Notes under the pieces: model-generated
Told to the model about the DNA's origin: nothing
Databases searched by the model: none
What the model saw: only the letters and a program-made list of their open reading frames with translations
Shown: positions 20,675 to 29,962 of the stretch, one piece after another
Position numbering within the stretch: the stretch's first letter is position 1
Layout: every line of letters begins with the position of its first letter
Origin: a bacterium
Lineage (GTDB): Bacteria; Cyanobacteriota; Vampirovibrionia; Gastranaerophilales; UBA9971
Length of the DNA: 64,000 nt
Direction: 5' to 3'
Assembly (NCBI GenBank): GCA_037147175.1
Contig: JBAWVS010000004.1
Span: 1 to 64,000 of the forward strand
Made by a program: the position numbers and the translations under genes

Positions 20675-20914
20675 TTAAAATAATTTGAATACGTATTTGC
20701 AAAGTAATACGCCCAAAATTGCGTAAATTACGAGCACTTCCATAAATACTATACCCAAAAGAAGCATATTTCTTGCTCTGCCTTCAACTTCCGGTTGACG
20801 GGCTACAGCATTAATAGCAGCAGCGGTTGCGATACCCATACCGATACCGGGACCTACAGCCGCAAGTCCTAAACCTGCAATTATCGCTAATGTTGAAATA
20901 CCTTGAACATCCAT
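20675..20914 (-). CDS. atpE: ATP synthase c subunit
   Basis: 79 residues forming two membrane helices around the polar loop ARQPEVEGRAR. The first helix carries the glycine run GLGLAAVGPGIGMGIATA, and the second has the ion-binding glutamate in IVFMEVLVIYAIL. The residue next to this glutamate is valine and the helix-1 glutamine of sodium-type rings is methionine, so proton coupling is more likely than sodium; this is inferred from the known sodium signature. The gene lies between a and b' as in cyanobacteria. Confidence 0.97.
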   Translation of the reverse strand: MDVQGISTLAIIAGLGLAAVGPGIGMGIATAAAINAVARQPEVEGRARNMLLLGIVFMEVLVIYAILGVLLCKYVFKLF

Positions 20915-20976
20915 TTGAATTTTCCTCCATAAACTATTATTTTTATAAACTAGCGTTGTCTTTACTTAACCGAATA

Positions 20977-21666
20977 TTAGTGGTGCTCCTTTGATGTCGC
21001 TGCCGCTATATAATTTGTTGCAAGCACCGCAAAGATGTAAGCTTGCAAGAATGCAACAAACAATTCAAAAAGCATCATCGGAATTGGTGCCAGATAAGGA
21101 ACCATACTTACCAGAATAACTACTATCAGCTCTCCCGCAAGTATATTACCAAAAAGCCTCAAAGAGAGGGATAAAGGTCTTGTGAAATCTTCCAGAAGGT
21201 TAAACGGGAATAAAAACCACATAGGTTGAAAATAATGTTTAAAATACCCGAAACCTTTTTCCAGAATACCTGCGCCTATATAATAAAACGAAACAATGAG
21301 AGCCAGTGCTAATGTAGTATTTATGTCATTTGTCGGAGATGCCGGTTCTCCGGGAAGAGGAAATAACCTCCAGGGAAGTTGTCCTTCAAGGTTTGCTATA
21401 AGTATAAATAAAAACAACGAAGCAATTAAAGGCGTATGTTTAAGCCCGTCTTTGCCCATATAACCTTTTATTATTCCTTCTATAAAACCCATAAACTGTT
21501 CGGCAACAGTTTGTAAACTGTCAGGAATTATATCAAGTTTTCTTGTTACAACAAACGTCAGCAACATAATTGCAATCATTGCAATCCACGCTGTAAGTAC
21601 TGTATCCATATTCACAGAAAGATGTAAAAAATTAACTATCCAGTGTTCGCCAACTTTTATTTCCAA
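20977..21666 (-). CDS. atpB: ATP synthase a subunit
   Basis: The a subunit forms the two ion half-channels beside the c ring. The 229-residue protein has five or six membrane helices and the essential arginine in LSLSLRLFGNILAGELIV (around residue 173). It is the first gene of the visible operon; I see no atpI-like gene upstream, only a small beta-rich protein about 105 bp away. Length is typical of the short cyanobacterial form. Confidence 0.97.
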   Translation of the reverse strand: MEIKVGEHWIVNFLHLSVNMDTVLTAWIAMIAIMLLTFVVTRKLDIIPDSLQTVAEQFMGFIEGIIKGYMGKDGLKHTPLIASLFLFILIANLEGQLPWRLFPLPGEPASPTNDINTTLALALIVSFYYIGAGILEKGFGYFKHYFQPMWFLFPFNLLEDFTRPLSLSLRLFGNILAGELIVVILVSMVPYLAPIPMMLFELFVAFLQAYIFAVLATNYIAAATSKEHH

Positions 21667-21771
21667 CTTTTTCTTTCACTCCAGCCAAAATTCAAACAAT
21701 TTTTTCGAGATTTTATTACCATATTTTTAACTAGTAAACCATAAAAATGGCTTTTAGGCTAGGGGAAATTT

Positions 21772-22077
21772 TTACTCGGATTTTTCGTTTTCATAAACTT
21801 CCGTATTTTTTTTATTATCGGGAGAAGGAAGATTTGAGCAGACTTCCACCACGACTCTATCCAAATCAGGGCTCGCGATTATTACTTCAATAATCAAATT
21901 CGGATTAATAAGCACCACTTCGTAATAATCAAGATTATCTCTGTCGATAATTTCAAATTCTATAAAATCACGTCCGACATATTTAATACGTCCGTATTCT
22001 TCGGTATCTTCCCATCTAATGAAAACAATTTTTCTTTCATAAGATTTTAATTTTTGTATTAAATTCATTTTAACCAT
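21772..22077 (-). CDS. Small beta-rich protein upstream of the ATP synthase operon, hypothetical
   Basis: About 101 residues (98 from the second methionine, MNLIQKLKSYE). The centre alternates strands and turns (KIVFIRWEDTEEYGRIKYVG, then DFIEFEIID and YYEVVLINPNLIIEVII), which suggests a small SH3- or Sm-like barrel; the last 25 residues are polar and probably disordered. No membrane segment or catalytic motif. It lies 105 bp upstream of atpB on the same strand, where some bacteria have atpI, but it is not an AtpI, which is a membrane protein. Function unknown. Confidence 0.65.
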   Translation of the reverse strand: MVKMNLIQKLKSYERKIVFIRWEDTEEYGRIKYVGRDFIEFEIIDRDNLDYYEVVLINPNLIIEVIIASPDLDRVVVEVCSNLPSPDNKKNTEVYENEKSE

Positions 22078-22175
22078 TACTCCTCAAAGATTTTTTTTTA
22101 AAAATGTTCTTTTGATCTCATCTTAATGAAATTATGAAAGAATTACTTGAATTAGTCAAATAATTTACAAAGACG

Positions 22176-22988
22176 CTAAAGCTTGTAAGCATCGAGATTT
22201 CTATCATTCAAAACGGGGAATTCCTCACGAATTTTGCGCAAATAATCAAAATTTATTTCTCCAAAAAATACTCCTTCATCTCCGCCAGCTGAAGCCACAA
22301 CATCACCCCATGGATTAACAAGCATAGACATTCCAACATTTTGTCTTTTTGGATTTACTCTTCCTGCTTGATTAACCGCAATCATGTAAGCAGTATTTTC
22401 GACAGCTCGCGCCTTATTTAAAGTAATCCAATGATCAAGTCGTGGATAAGGCCACGCGGCGACGCATGTAACAATTTCAGCTCCCGCATAAACTAAAGCC
22501 CTGTATAATTCCGGAAATCTTAAGTCATAGCAAATACTTAGTCCTATTTTACCGATATCTGTTTGAACAACAACAGCTTTATCGCCACAGGAAACATAAT
22601 CGCCTTCATTGCTGCCATAATAGTTAAACATGTGGATTTTTTGGTACTTGCCTAGGATTTCGCCTTTTCTGTCAAAAACAACTGATGTGTTTCTGTATTC
22701 AGGGCTTTCTCCTTCAATTTCTTCTATAAAGCTGCCTGAAATTATATTTGTTTCATATTTTTCTGCAATTTTAGAGAAAAATTCTGTTGTTTGGCCGCCC
22801 GGAATTTTTTCTGCCAGTTTATGAAGGTATCTATGGTCAACACCCGAATTGAAAACTTCCGGCAAAACGATTAAATCTGGCTCAAATCGGATATTTTCTT
22901 CGATAAGTTTTTGGACTTTATCGAGATTTGCCTTTTTATCGCCTATTTCCGGCTGAATTTGTATCCCAAGTACTCGCGCTTTAGTCAT
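22176..22988 (-). CDS. Carbon-nitrogen hydrolase (nitrilase superfamily, omega-amidase-like)
   Basis: The Glu-Lys-Cys triad is visible: E44 in LIVLPEVFNSG, K117 in GKYQKIHMFNY and C153 in GLSICYDLRFPELYR. The order and spacing, together with a length of 270 residues, fit the branch containing Nit2-type omega-amidases and YafV-like enzymes, which hydrolyse amides of alpha-keto acids such as alpha-ketoglutaramate. It is soluble, with no signal peptide. The precise substrate cannot be fixed from sequence. It is divergent from the purD-like gene, with about 170 bp between them for both promoters. Confidence 0.9.
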   Translation of the reverse strand: MTKARVLGIQIQPEIGDKKANLDKVQKLIEENIRFEPDLIVLPEVFNSGVDHRYLHKLAEKIPGGQTTEFFSKIAEKYETNIISGSFIEEIEGESPEYRNTSVVFDRKGEILGKYQKIHMFNYYGSNEGDYVSCGDKAVVVQTDIGKIGLSICYDLRFPELYRALVYAGAEIVTCVAAWPYPRLDHWITLNKARAVENTAYMIAVNQAGRVNPKRQNVGMSMLVNPWGDVVASAGGDEGVFFGEINFDYLRKIREEFPVLNDRNLDAYKL

Positions 22989-23155
22989 TTTTCATCCTTA
23001 TTTTTTTAATATTATATCAAACTTAAAAACTTTTAATTCTCTTGATGTTTATTTCTTATTTTTCTTAAAATTATTTATCAAATGATTAACAAAAATTTAC
23101 AAAAAAAAATTTATTGCTATAATTAAAATTGTATTCGGTTGAAAGTTTTTTATTT

Positions 23156-24439
23156 ATGAAAGTTTTAGTATTAGGTTCCGGCGGAAAAGAACACGCCATA
23201 ATTTGGAAACTCTCACAAAGCAATAATGTTGAGAAAATTTTCTGCACTTTTAAAAATGCAGGGATAAAAGACCTTGCCGAATTCATTGATATCAGGGAAG
23301 ATGACACAAAAAACCTGATAGAATTCATAAAAACCAACGAAATAAATTTAACGGTTGTGGAGTCTGACACCGCTATAAATTCAGGAATAGCTGATTTATT
23401 AAGAATGGAAAATATTCCTGTTTTCGGCTCAGGTGTGGCTTTCTCCAAAATAGAAAAATCAAAAAACTTTGCAAAGAAATTTTTTCACAAATACAAAATC
23501 CCGACAGCCCATTTTGGAACGTTTGACAAGGAAGCGCAGGCAATTGATCACGCCAGAAAAGCTAACTATCCCCTTGTTATAAAGTTTGACAGCAGATCTT
23601 CCTCTTCAGGAACAATTATTTGCGAATCTTTTAACGAGGCCAAAAACACAATACTTTTTTGCCTGAATAATTTGTATAAACCTATAATAATAGAAGACTT
23701 TATAATAGGCAGACATGTTACTTTTCACGTAATTACAGACGGATATAATGCCCTTCCTCTCTCTTCTGCTTATGTATACAAAAAATCAGACGAAGGAAAC
23801 AGCGGATATCTCACGGAAGGAATCGGAGCTTATGCGCCTGTTTCTTATATGGACGAGAAACTTGAAGAAAAAATAGCCCATCAGATTTTCTTTCCGCTAA
23901 TTGACGGTCTAAATTCCGAAAAAATGACTTCTTGCGGGGTTTTAAAAGCAAATATAATAATAGATGATCATGATAATCCTTATCTTACCGGAATTAATGT
24001 GAGTTTTGGCGACCCTGAAGCCCAGACAATACTTCCTCTTTTAGATGAAGATTTATTTGCGGTGATGTACTCGGCGGCTATTGGTGCTTTATCAGATGAT
24101 TACGAGTTTTTAAATATAAGCGAAGACCATTCTGTTTGTGCAACCCTAACTTCTTCCGGATACCCGAATAAATTCAAAAAAGGTCAACTTATAGAAGGTC
24201 TTGATGAAATTGATGATGACAGTGTTCTGGTTTTTCATTCTGCCACCGCAAAAAATATCTATGAAGAAACCATTACAAACGGCGGACGTGTTTTATCTGT
24301 AGTTACAAAAGCATCTACTCTTCGCAGAGCGCGTGATTTGGCTTATGAAACAATTGATTTAATACATTTTGACGGAATGAAGTACAGAAAAGACATTGCA
24401 AAGCAAAAAATTCTCGAAGAAATTAATGAGCTGAAATAA
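23156..24439 (+). CDS. PurD-like ATP-grasp protein with altered active-site motifs
   Basis: The 427-residue protein has the whole PurD layout: N-terminal MKVLVLGSGGKEHAIIWKL, ATP-grasp core and C-terminal GGRVLSVVTKASTLRRARD. PurD makes glycinamide ribonucleotide in purine synthesis. Key motifs differ from the family: the KADGLAAGKGV loop reads K-FDSRSSSSGTI near 143, the xGEExS motif reads GRHVT near 185, the GPNTGGMGAY region reads NSGYLTEGIGAY near 215, and EFNxRFGDPE reads GINVSFGDPE at 279-288, so the Mg-binding glutamate position is glycine. I start at ATG 23156, where the Rossmann motif begins; the frame extends to 23129. Either a diverged functional PurD or a paralogue with a new role. 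Confidence 0.75.
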   Translation: MKVLVLGSGGKEHAIIWKLSQSNNVEKIFCTFKNAGIKDLAEFIDIREDDTKNLIEFIKTNEINLTVVESDTAINSGIADLLRMENIPVFGSGVAFSKIEKSKNFAKKFFHKYKIPTAHFGTFDKEAQAIDHARKANYPLVIKFDSRSSSSGTIICESFNEAKNTILFCLNNLYKPIIIEDFIIGRHVTFHVITDGYNALPLSSAYVYKKSDEGNSGYLTEGIGAYAPVSYMDEKLEEKIAHQIFFPLIDGLNSEKMTSCGVLKANIIIDDHDNPYLTGINVSFGDPEAQTILPLLDEDLFAVMYSAAIGALSDDYEFLNISEDHSVCATLTSSGYPNKFKKGQLIEGLDEIDDDSVLVFHSATAKNIYEETITNGGRVLSVVTKASTLRRARDLAYETIDLIHFDGMKYRKDIAKQKILEEINELK

Positions 24440-24525
24440 AACTTCATAAATTTCGCCCATTAAACTATGTTTGTTTCATAATAATTTATGTAAGAAATTT
24501 TATTCCAACGGGTAAAATTGAAAAC

Positions 24526-25944
24526 ATGAGTGATTCTGTTAAAGCCATAATACTTGCAGCAGGTAAAGGAACAAGGATGAAATCCTCGCTTCCTAAAGTG
24601 CTGCACAAAATTTCAGGCAAAGCTCTGGTTGAAAGAGTTATAGATTCAGTTTTAAAAATTAACAACCTGTCAGAAATTTTTGTTATTACAGGGCATCAAT
24701 CAGAATTAGTTACCGATTTTTTAAATAATAAATACAAAAACGAAATTGTCAAAACAGTACTTCAAGAGCCGCAGCTCGGCACAGGACACGCTGTATTCCA
24801 GGCTTATGAAGATATCAAAGATTTCAAAGGGACAGTTATTATTCTTTGCGGAGATACTCCGCTTTTAACTACTCAAACCCTCCAAAATTTTATTGAATTT
24901 CACAAAAAATCAGAAGCTGCTCTAACTGTGATGTCAGCTTTATTTGATGATCCTACAAACTACGGCAGGATTTTAAGGGATAACCCCGGAAACATAAAAA
25001 AAATCGTTGAAGAAAAAGATGCAAACAACGAAGAGAAACAAATAAAAGAAATTAATGCAGGTGTATATTGTATAGAATGGGAAAAAATATCACCTGCATT
25101 TTTTGAACTTACTACAAATAACGAACAGGGTGAATATTATTTAACAGATATTATTGACTGGTCGGTAAAAAAAGGTTTAAAAACCTGTGGATATATTCTT
25201 GAAAGTAATAAAGAGATTTTTGGAATCAATTCAAGGCAACATTTGGCAGAAGCCTCAAACTTCTTAAACACTATAACCGTAAAAAATCTTATGGACAAAG
25301 GTGTTACATTTATTTCTCCTGAAAACACTTTTGTTTCTCCTGAAACAAAAATAGACCGGGACAGCATAGTTTATCCGGGATGCGTTTTTGAAGGCTCTAA
25401 TGTCTTCGGTGAAAATTGTATAATAGGTCCGAATACTTTTATTGAAGGCAATGTTAGAACAGGAAATAACGTAAAAATAATTCAATCAAAAATATCAAAT
25501 GCTTATTTAGGGAATAATTCAACCATCGGTCCTTTTGCACACCTGAGAGATAACGTGGAAATCAGGTCTGATGTAAGAATAGGCAATTTTGTCGAAGTCA
25601 AAAAATCCACTGTGGATTCTTCTACTAATATTTCGCATTTAAGCTATATCGGGGATTCTTCTGTCGGAAAAAATGTAAATATAGGAGCCGGCACAATTAC
25701 AGCAAATTATGATCCGCTTTCAAAAAAGAAAAGCCGGACCATAATTGAAGACAACGTAAAAATAGGTTCAAATTCAGTACTGGTTGCACCTGTTACTGTT
25801 AAAAACAGTGCAAATATAGCGGCAGGATCTGTAATTACAAAAGAAGTTCCCGAATTTTCACTTGCAATAGCTCGTGAAAAACAAAAAAATATAGAAAATT
25901 GGGTAGAAAAAAAGATGGGTTGTGCAATTAAAAAAGATGATTGA
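24526..25944 (+). CDS. glmU: Bifunctional UDP-GlcNAc pyrophosphorylase / glucosamine-1-phosphate acetyltransferase
   Basis: GlmU makes UDP-N-acetylglucosamine for peptidoglycan and other glycans. The N-terminal nucleotidyltransferase motif ILAAGKGTRMKSSLPKVLH is at residues 9-27. From about residue 255 the protein is a left-handed beta helix with hexapeptide repeats (NVFGENCIIGPN, VRIGNFVEVK), including the acetyl-CoA-site pattern IGAGTITANYD. 472 residues is a normal length. It precedes prs by 33 bp on the same strand, a common bacterial pairing that links UDP-sugar and PRPP supply. Confidence 0.98.
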   Translation: MSDSVKAIILAAGKGTRMKSSLPKVLHKISGKALVERVIDSVLKINNLSEIFVITGHQSELVTDFLNNKYKNEIVKTVLQEPQLGTGHAVFQAYEDIKDFKGTVIILCGDTPLLTTQTLQNFIEFHKKSEAALTVMSALFDDPTNYGRILRDNPGNIKKIVEEKDANNEEKQIKEINAGVYCIEWEKISPAFFELTTNNEQGEYYLTDIIDWSVKKGLKTCGYILESNKEIFGINSRQHLAEASNFLNTITVKNLMDKGVTFISPENTFVSPETKIDRDSIVYPGCVFEGSNVFGENCIIGPNTFIEGNVRTGNNVKIIQSKISNAYLGNNSTIGPFAHLRDNVEIRSDVRIGNFVEVKKSTVDSSTNISHLSYIGDSSVGKNVNIGAGTITANYDPLSKKKSRTIIEDNVKIGSNSVLVAPVTVKNSANIAAGSVITKEVPEFSLAIAREKQKNIENWVEKKMGCAIKKDD

Positions 25945-25977
25945 CACTGCCTTTAAAGAATACGGAGGATTACTAAA

Positions 25978-26976
25978 TTGGCATTGGAACTAAGCGAAAT
26001 GACTCAAAAAAATAAAATAAAAGTTATTCAAGATATCAAGATTTTTACGGGAAGAGCAAATCCTGAAATTGCAGAGGATATTGCAAAACACCTCGGCGAA
26101 GATCTTGGAATTTTACAAATCAAAAACTTTAGTGACGGAGAAATTTATGTAAGAATTCAGGAAAGCATAAGAGGCGATGATGTTTTCGTCGTTCAATCAT
26201 TATGTGATCCTGTTAACAAAAATATTATGGAATTGTTGATTATGCTTGATGCCTTTAAACGTGCGAGCGCAAAATCAATAACCGCAGTTATTCCATATTA
26301 TGCTTACGGAAGACAGGACAGAAAAACTTCCGGACGAGAAGCAATTACAGCAAAGCTTGTTGCGGATTTGCTTGCAACAGCGGGGGCAACCAGAGTTTTG
26401 GCAGTTGATCTTCATACCGGTCAGCTTCAAGGTTTCTTTAATATTCTTGTTGACCATATCAGCGTTACGCCTGTTCTAATCGACTATATAAATCAAAAAG
26501 GCTTTTCAACCGATGAATTGGTTGCTGTCAGTCCTGACGGTGGCGGTGTTGCAAGAACAAGAAAATTTGCAGAAAAACTTAATTGCTCACTTGCTATTGT
26601 TGACAAAAGACGTCTTTCTCACAACGTAGCACAAGTCGAACACCTCATAGGGGATGTGAAAAACAAAATTGCCATTATAGTTGATGATATGATTGATACA
26701 GCAGGAACTATAACTGAAGCAGCCAAGCTATTACTAAAAGAAGGTGCAAGAGAAGTTTATGTATGCGCAGCTCATGCTGTTTTTAGCGGTCCTGCCCTCG
26801 AAAGACTTGAAGAAAGTCCTATTAAAGAAGTTATAATAGCAAATACAATTCCTTTAAAAGGCGGCACTCCTTCAAAAATTACCCAGCTTAGTATTGCACC
26901 GCTTTTAGCAGAAGCAATAAAAAGGATTCAAAGCAACGAATCAGTAAGCGAAATTATCGAAACTTTTAACGGATAA
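25978..26976 (+). CDS. prs: Ribose-phosphate pyrophosphokinase
   Basis: Prs makes PRPP from ribose-5-phosphate and ATP, feeding purines, pyrimidines, histidine and NAD. The 332-residue protein has KNFSDGEIYVRIQES, IPYYAYGRQDRKTSGREAI, DLHTGQLQGFF and the PRPP loop IIVDDMIDTAGTI, all family signatures. The start is a TTG at 25978, with GGAGG about 9 nt upstream and no better ATG before the conserved core. A strong terminator follows. It probably shares a transcript with glmU. Confidence 0.97.
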   Translation: MALELSEMTQKNKIKVIQDIKIFTGRANPEIAEDIAKHLGEDLGILQIKNFSDGEIYVRIQESIRGDDVFVVQSLCDPVNKNIMELLIMLDAFKRASAKSITAVIPYYAYGRQDRKTSGREAITAKLVADLLATAGATRVLAVDLHTGQLQGFFNILVDHISVTPVLIDYINQKGFSTDELVAVSPDGGGVARTRKFAEKLNCSLAIVDKRRLSHNVAQVEHLIGDVKNKIAIIVDDMIDTAGTITEAAKLLLKEGAREVYVCAAHAVFSGPALERLEESPIKEVIIANTIPLKGGTPSKITQLSIAPLLAEAIKRIQSNESVSEIIETFNG

Positions 26977-26988
26977 AAAATTATTTAC

Positions 26989-27029
26989 AAAAGATAAAAG
27001 GGTCTGCAATGCAGACCCTTTTATCTTTT
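26989..27029. terminator. Strong bidirectional terminator between prs and the CheW gene
   Basis: A perfect 19-bp stem (AAAAGATAAAAGGGTCTGC and its complement) with a 3-nt loop, flanked by A and T runs on either side. It serves both convergent genes. Confidence 0.95.
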
Positions 27030-27033
27030 TATT

Positions 27034-28146
27034 TTAAACAGCATCTTCTATGAATAATCTTTCATCTTCGAGGAATTTTTTCAGGTCAAAAACAGACATT
27101 ATCTTGTCATTAAAAATAATTTCCGCGGAAGTAAAATTATTTTTCTCATATTTACCATGCATATTATGACTTAATTTTTCATTCGGAATGTTTTCAATAC
27201 CAAAAATATCATCGACAAGTATTCCGATTTGCATATTTTCTGTTCTTATAACAATAATCTTTGTTTTTTCAGTTATATCGGCCTTTGGGATATTCAAAAA
27301 CTTTTTAATATCAACAATAGTGATAAAATCTCCCCTTAAATTTATGAGTCCGATAATAAAATCAGGAACACAAGGTACTTTTGTAAGGCTAACATGTTTT
27401 AACTTTGTTATTTCCTTAACAAATTTTAAATTTATGCAATAAATTTCTCCGTTTAAAGAAAACGAAATAAAATAATCTTCCTGATAATTTAAGCTGTCCG
27501 TTTCATTTCTTAACTCTTTTTGAAGTTTTAAAGCTCTTTTCGCAAATTTTTCAACAGAAAGTTTGTCTACAGCAAATTTACTTGCTATATCATTTTTTAT
27601 CTCTCCTGAATAAACTTTTTGCAAAAAATCATCATTTTCATAAACACTTGCTCTTCGTTCTTCACTAATTTCAGGATTTTCTATATTATTAATAACTTTA
27701 TCAAGGTCAAGAAAGGCGATAAGACCATTATCATCCTTATATACACCTGTTATAGTATGTTCTTTTGAAGCGTAGGGAAGCGGCTCAAGCAATTTTTTTT
27801 CAAACTGCATTACATCTTTTACAGAATCAATAATTATGCCGATTTTTTTATTATTAACATTTAAAATCAATACCTGACATTCTACGGAGTAAACTTTTCG
27901 GTGGAATCCAAGTATCATCGAAAGATCTATTACACTGACTACAGTTCCTCGCAAGTTCAAAAGTCCAACAATATACTCAGGAGCTTTTTCCAGAAGAGTT
28001 AAAGCAGGAAGCTGGACAATTTCAATAATTTTTTCCGCCTGAATCGCATAAACTTTTTCCAGAAGATTAAAAGTAATATACAATTCAGATGTTTTATTTT
28101 CCGTAAAATCACTTAGTGCAATAAGATTCTGTTCCATTAAATTCAA
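27034..28146 (-). CDS. Protein with two CheW domains
   Basis: CheW adaptors connect chemoreceptors to the CheA kinase. This 370-residue protein has two CheW units: residues about 18-155 (YITFNLLEKVYAIQ ... IVGLLNLRGTVVSVIDL) and about 220-365 (YFISFSLNGEIYCIN ... IIGLINLRGDFITIVDI). A linker of about 60 residues separates them. Two fused adaptors could bridge neighbouring signalling complexes. It lies 12 bp after the REC-GGDEF gene on the same strand, so the two are probably made together. The receptor and kinase genes are divergent, starting at 29963. Confidence 0.93.
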   Translation of the reverse strand: MNLMEQNLIALSDFTENKTSELYITFNLLEKVYAIQAEKIIEIVQLPALTLLEKAPEYIVGLLNLRGTVVSVIDLSMILGFHRKVYSVECQVLILNVNNKKIGIIIDSVKDVMQFEKKLLEPLPYASKEHTITGVYKDDNGLIAFLDLDKVINNIENPEISEERRASVYENDDFLQKVYSGEIKNDIASKFAVDKLSVEKFAKRALKLQKELRNETDSLNYQEDYFISFSLNGEIYCINLKFVKEITKLKHVSLTKVPCVPDFIIGLINLRGDFITIVDIKKFLNIPKADITEKTKIIVIRTENMQIGILVDDIFGIENIPNEKLSHNMHGKYEKNNFTSAEIIFNDKIMSVFDLKKFLEDERLFIEDAV

Positions 28147-28158
28147 TAAATCCTTTAT

Positions 28159-29631
28159 TTAATCTTGATATATTGTGGTTTGGTTTCTACCATTTTTTTT
28201 AGATTGATATAGTGCTTTATCAGCTCTTAAAATCAAATCCTCATAAGTACTTACATCTGGTTCTATTGATGCCAGTCCACAGCTTACGGTAACCTGAACA
28301 GGTTTTTCTCCGCAAGTAAAGCCATGTTCTTGTATTTTAATTCTTATTCTTTCAATAGGAATCATTGTTTGACCAATTGGCGTTTCCGGAAGAATAAGAA
28401 CTAGTTCTTCTCCTCCATATCTCGCTACATAATCGGTTTTTCTTAATGAATTTCTTATAATTTTTGAAATTTCTGCAATAACTTTATCACCAAACTGGTG
28501 TCCATAAGTATCATTAATGCTTTTAAAGTGATCTATGTCAAAAAAAGCTAAGCTGAGAGGATTTTTGTATCTTTTACTTCTTGCAAATTCCTTGTCAAGC
28601 ATTTGCTGGAAGTATCTTCTATTATAGAGTCCTGTCAAGCCATCAGTTATAGCCAGATATTTTGTTTCCGAATAAAGCCATTTAATTCTCATCAATATTT
28701 TTAATTCCTGAAGAATTATTTCCAGTACTCTTGAACAATCAAATCTGGCATTTCTTTTATGATACAAAGCAATACCACCAATAACTTTATTCGCATAAGT
28801 TATTGGAATAATTATTTTAGACTTTAAAACACTTAAACCTTCCACCAGTTCAGGTGTTTTAGTATGATTATCAACTATTTCATAATCATAAAGACTTTCT
28901 TCCTGATAATAGTCCTCTCCAAAACATGATAGAAAAAAAGCCTGTTTAAAGTCTTTGAAATCTTTATCATCAAGGACAATCCCCTGAAGACTCACATTAA
29001 TTGTTTTCTTTTTCTTGTCGTCTCTTTCATTAAAAAAAATGGCTGCTGCATTAAAATCAATCAATGAAAATATAAGAGAAAAAATTTCATTTGAAAGGAT
29101 TTTGGTGGCATAAATAAATTCAGAAAGATTTCGAAACTCGTTTATAATGGTAGATTCAATAAGAGATTGGTCAAGAAGATTATTTATTCTTGTCTGAATA
29201 TTTTTATTTTCCAGCTTTTTTTCTTCAATAAATTGTTGGCGTTCTTCCTGCGAAATAGTTGAAGCATTTTCAAGAAAATTTCTCACATTATTCAGGAAAT
29301 CTTCGGGATTTTCGCTCTTTACTATAAAACTGTCGGCTCCTGCTTTTATTCCCCAGAAATTATCCAATTTTTCATTGAGCTGGGTAAGTAAAATTATTGG
29401 AATTCTTTTTAACAGGTCGTCATTTTTTAAAAGTCTGCAAAGCTGATAACCATTAATTTCAGGCATAATAATATCCGAAATAATCAAATCAGGAAACGTC
29501 TGATAAGCAATTTCTATTCCGTCTATTGCATTTTTAGCTGTTAATATTTCATGCCCGAGCTTAGAAAGAGTTAATTCAAGGCTCTTTAATTGTAGTTGGC
29601 TATCTTCTATTAATAGAATTTTCTTTTTCAT
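28159..29631 (-). CDS. Response regulator with REC, GAF-like and GGDEF domains (diguanylate cyclase)
   Basis: Residues 1-120 form a receiver with acidic pocket IED near 8-10 and phospho-acceptor D53 (LIISDIIMPEINGYQ). Residues about 150-320 look like a GAF-type domain. The GGDEF domain follows ITDGLTGLYNRRYF near 330 and ends with active-site GGEEL at 406-410; DIDHFK and NDTYGHQFGD are intact. The inhibitory site RKTD (397-400) lies the usual five residues before the active site, so product inhibition is expected. It should make c-di-GMP when phosphorylated, plausibly by the nearby CheA hybrid. Architecture resembles WspR, but with an added middle domain. Confidence 0.92.
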   Translation of the reverse strand: MKKKILLIEDSQLQLKSLELTLSKLGHEILTAKNAIDGIEIAYQTFPDLIISDIIMPEINGYQLCRLLKNDDLLKRIPIILLTQLNEKLDNFWGIKAGADSFIVKSENPEDFLNNVRNFLENASTISQEERQQFIEEKKLENKNIQTRINNLLDQSLIESTIINEFRNLSEFIYATKILSNEIFSLIFSLIDFNAAAIFFNERDDKKKKTINVSLQGIVLDDKDFKDFKQAFFLSCFGEDYYQEESLYDYEIVDNHTKTPELVEGLSVLKSKIIIPITYANKVIGGIALYHKRNARFDCSRVLEIILQELKILMRIKWLYSETKYLAITDGLTGLYNRRYFQQMLDKEFARSKRYKNPLSLAFFDIDHFKSINDTYGHQFGDKVIAEISKIIRNSLRKTDYVARYGGEELVLILPETPIGQTMIPIERIRIKIQEHGFTCGEKPVQVTVSCGLASIEPDVSTYEDLILRADKALYQSKKNGRNQTTIYQD

Positions 29632-29962
29632 AAATTTTTTATACCGGCACCTGTTTAAATTTGTAGTTTTTATTATTTATATTTAACTTTGCTGAGCCTG
29701 TTAATAAATTCAAAAACAAATCTTGATTTTATTCAATATAATTATACTATCAGTTATATCAAAAAACAGGAAGTGTTTAAATGATATTTACAGATTTTCA
29801 ATATTATTGTTGATTTACTCTCACTTTATATTTTATACTAAAATAAAATTTTACATGTTTTACTTGATTTAAATATCTATAAAAAAATGCTTAAAATAAA
29901 AAGATAGTGTACAATTAGGTTAGCCAAATAAAGAGTTACTTTAATAATAAAGAGGAAAAATA
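29632..29962. other. Divergent intergenic region of the chemosensory cluster
   Basis: 331 bp of very AT-rich DNA between the REC-GGDEF gene (minus) and the receptor gene (plus). It should hold both promoters. I see no convincing -35/-10 pair, GEMM-type riboswitch core or tRNA, only A/T tracts. Confidence 0.5.
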
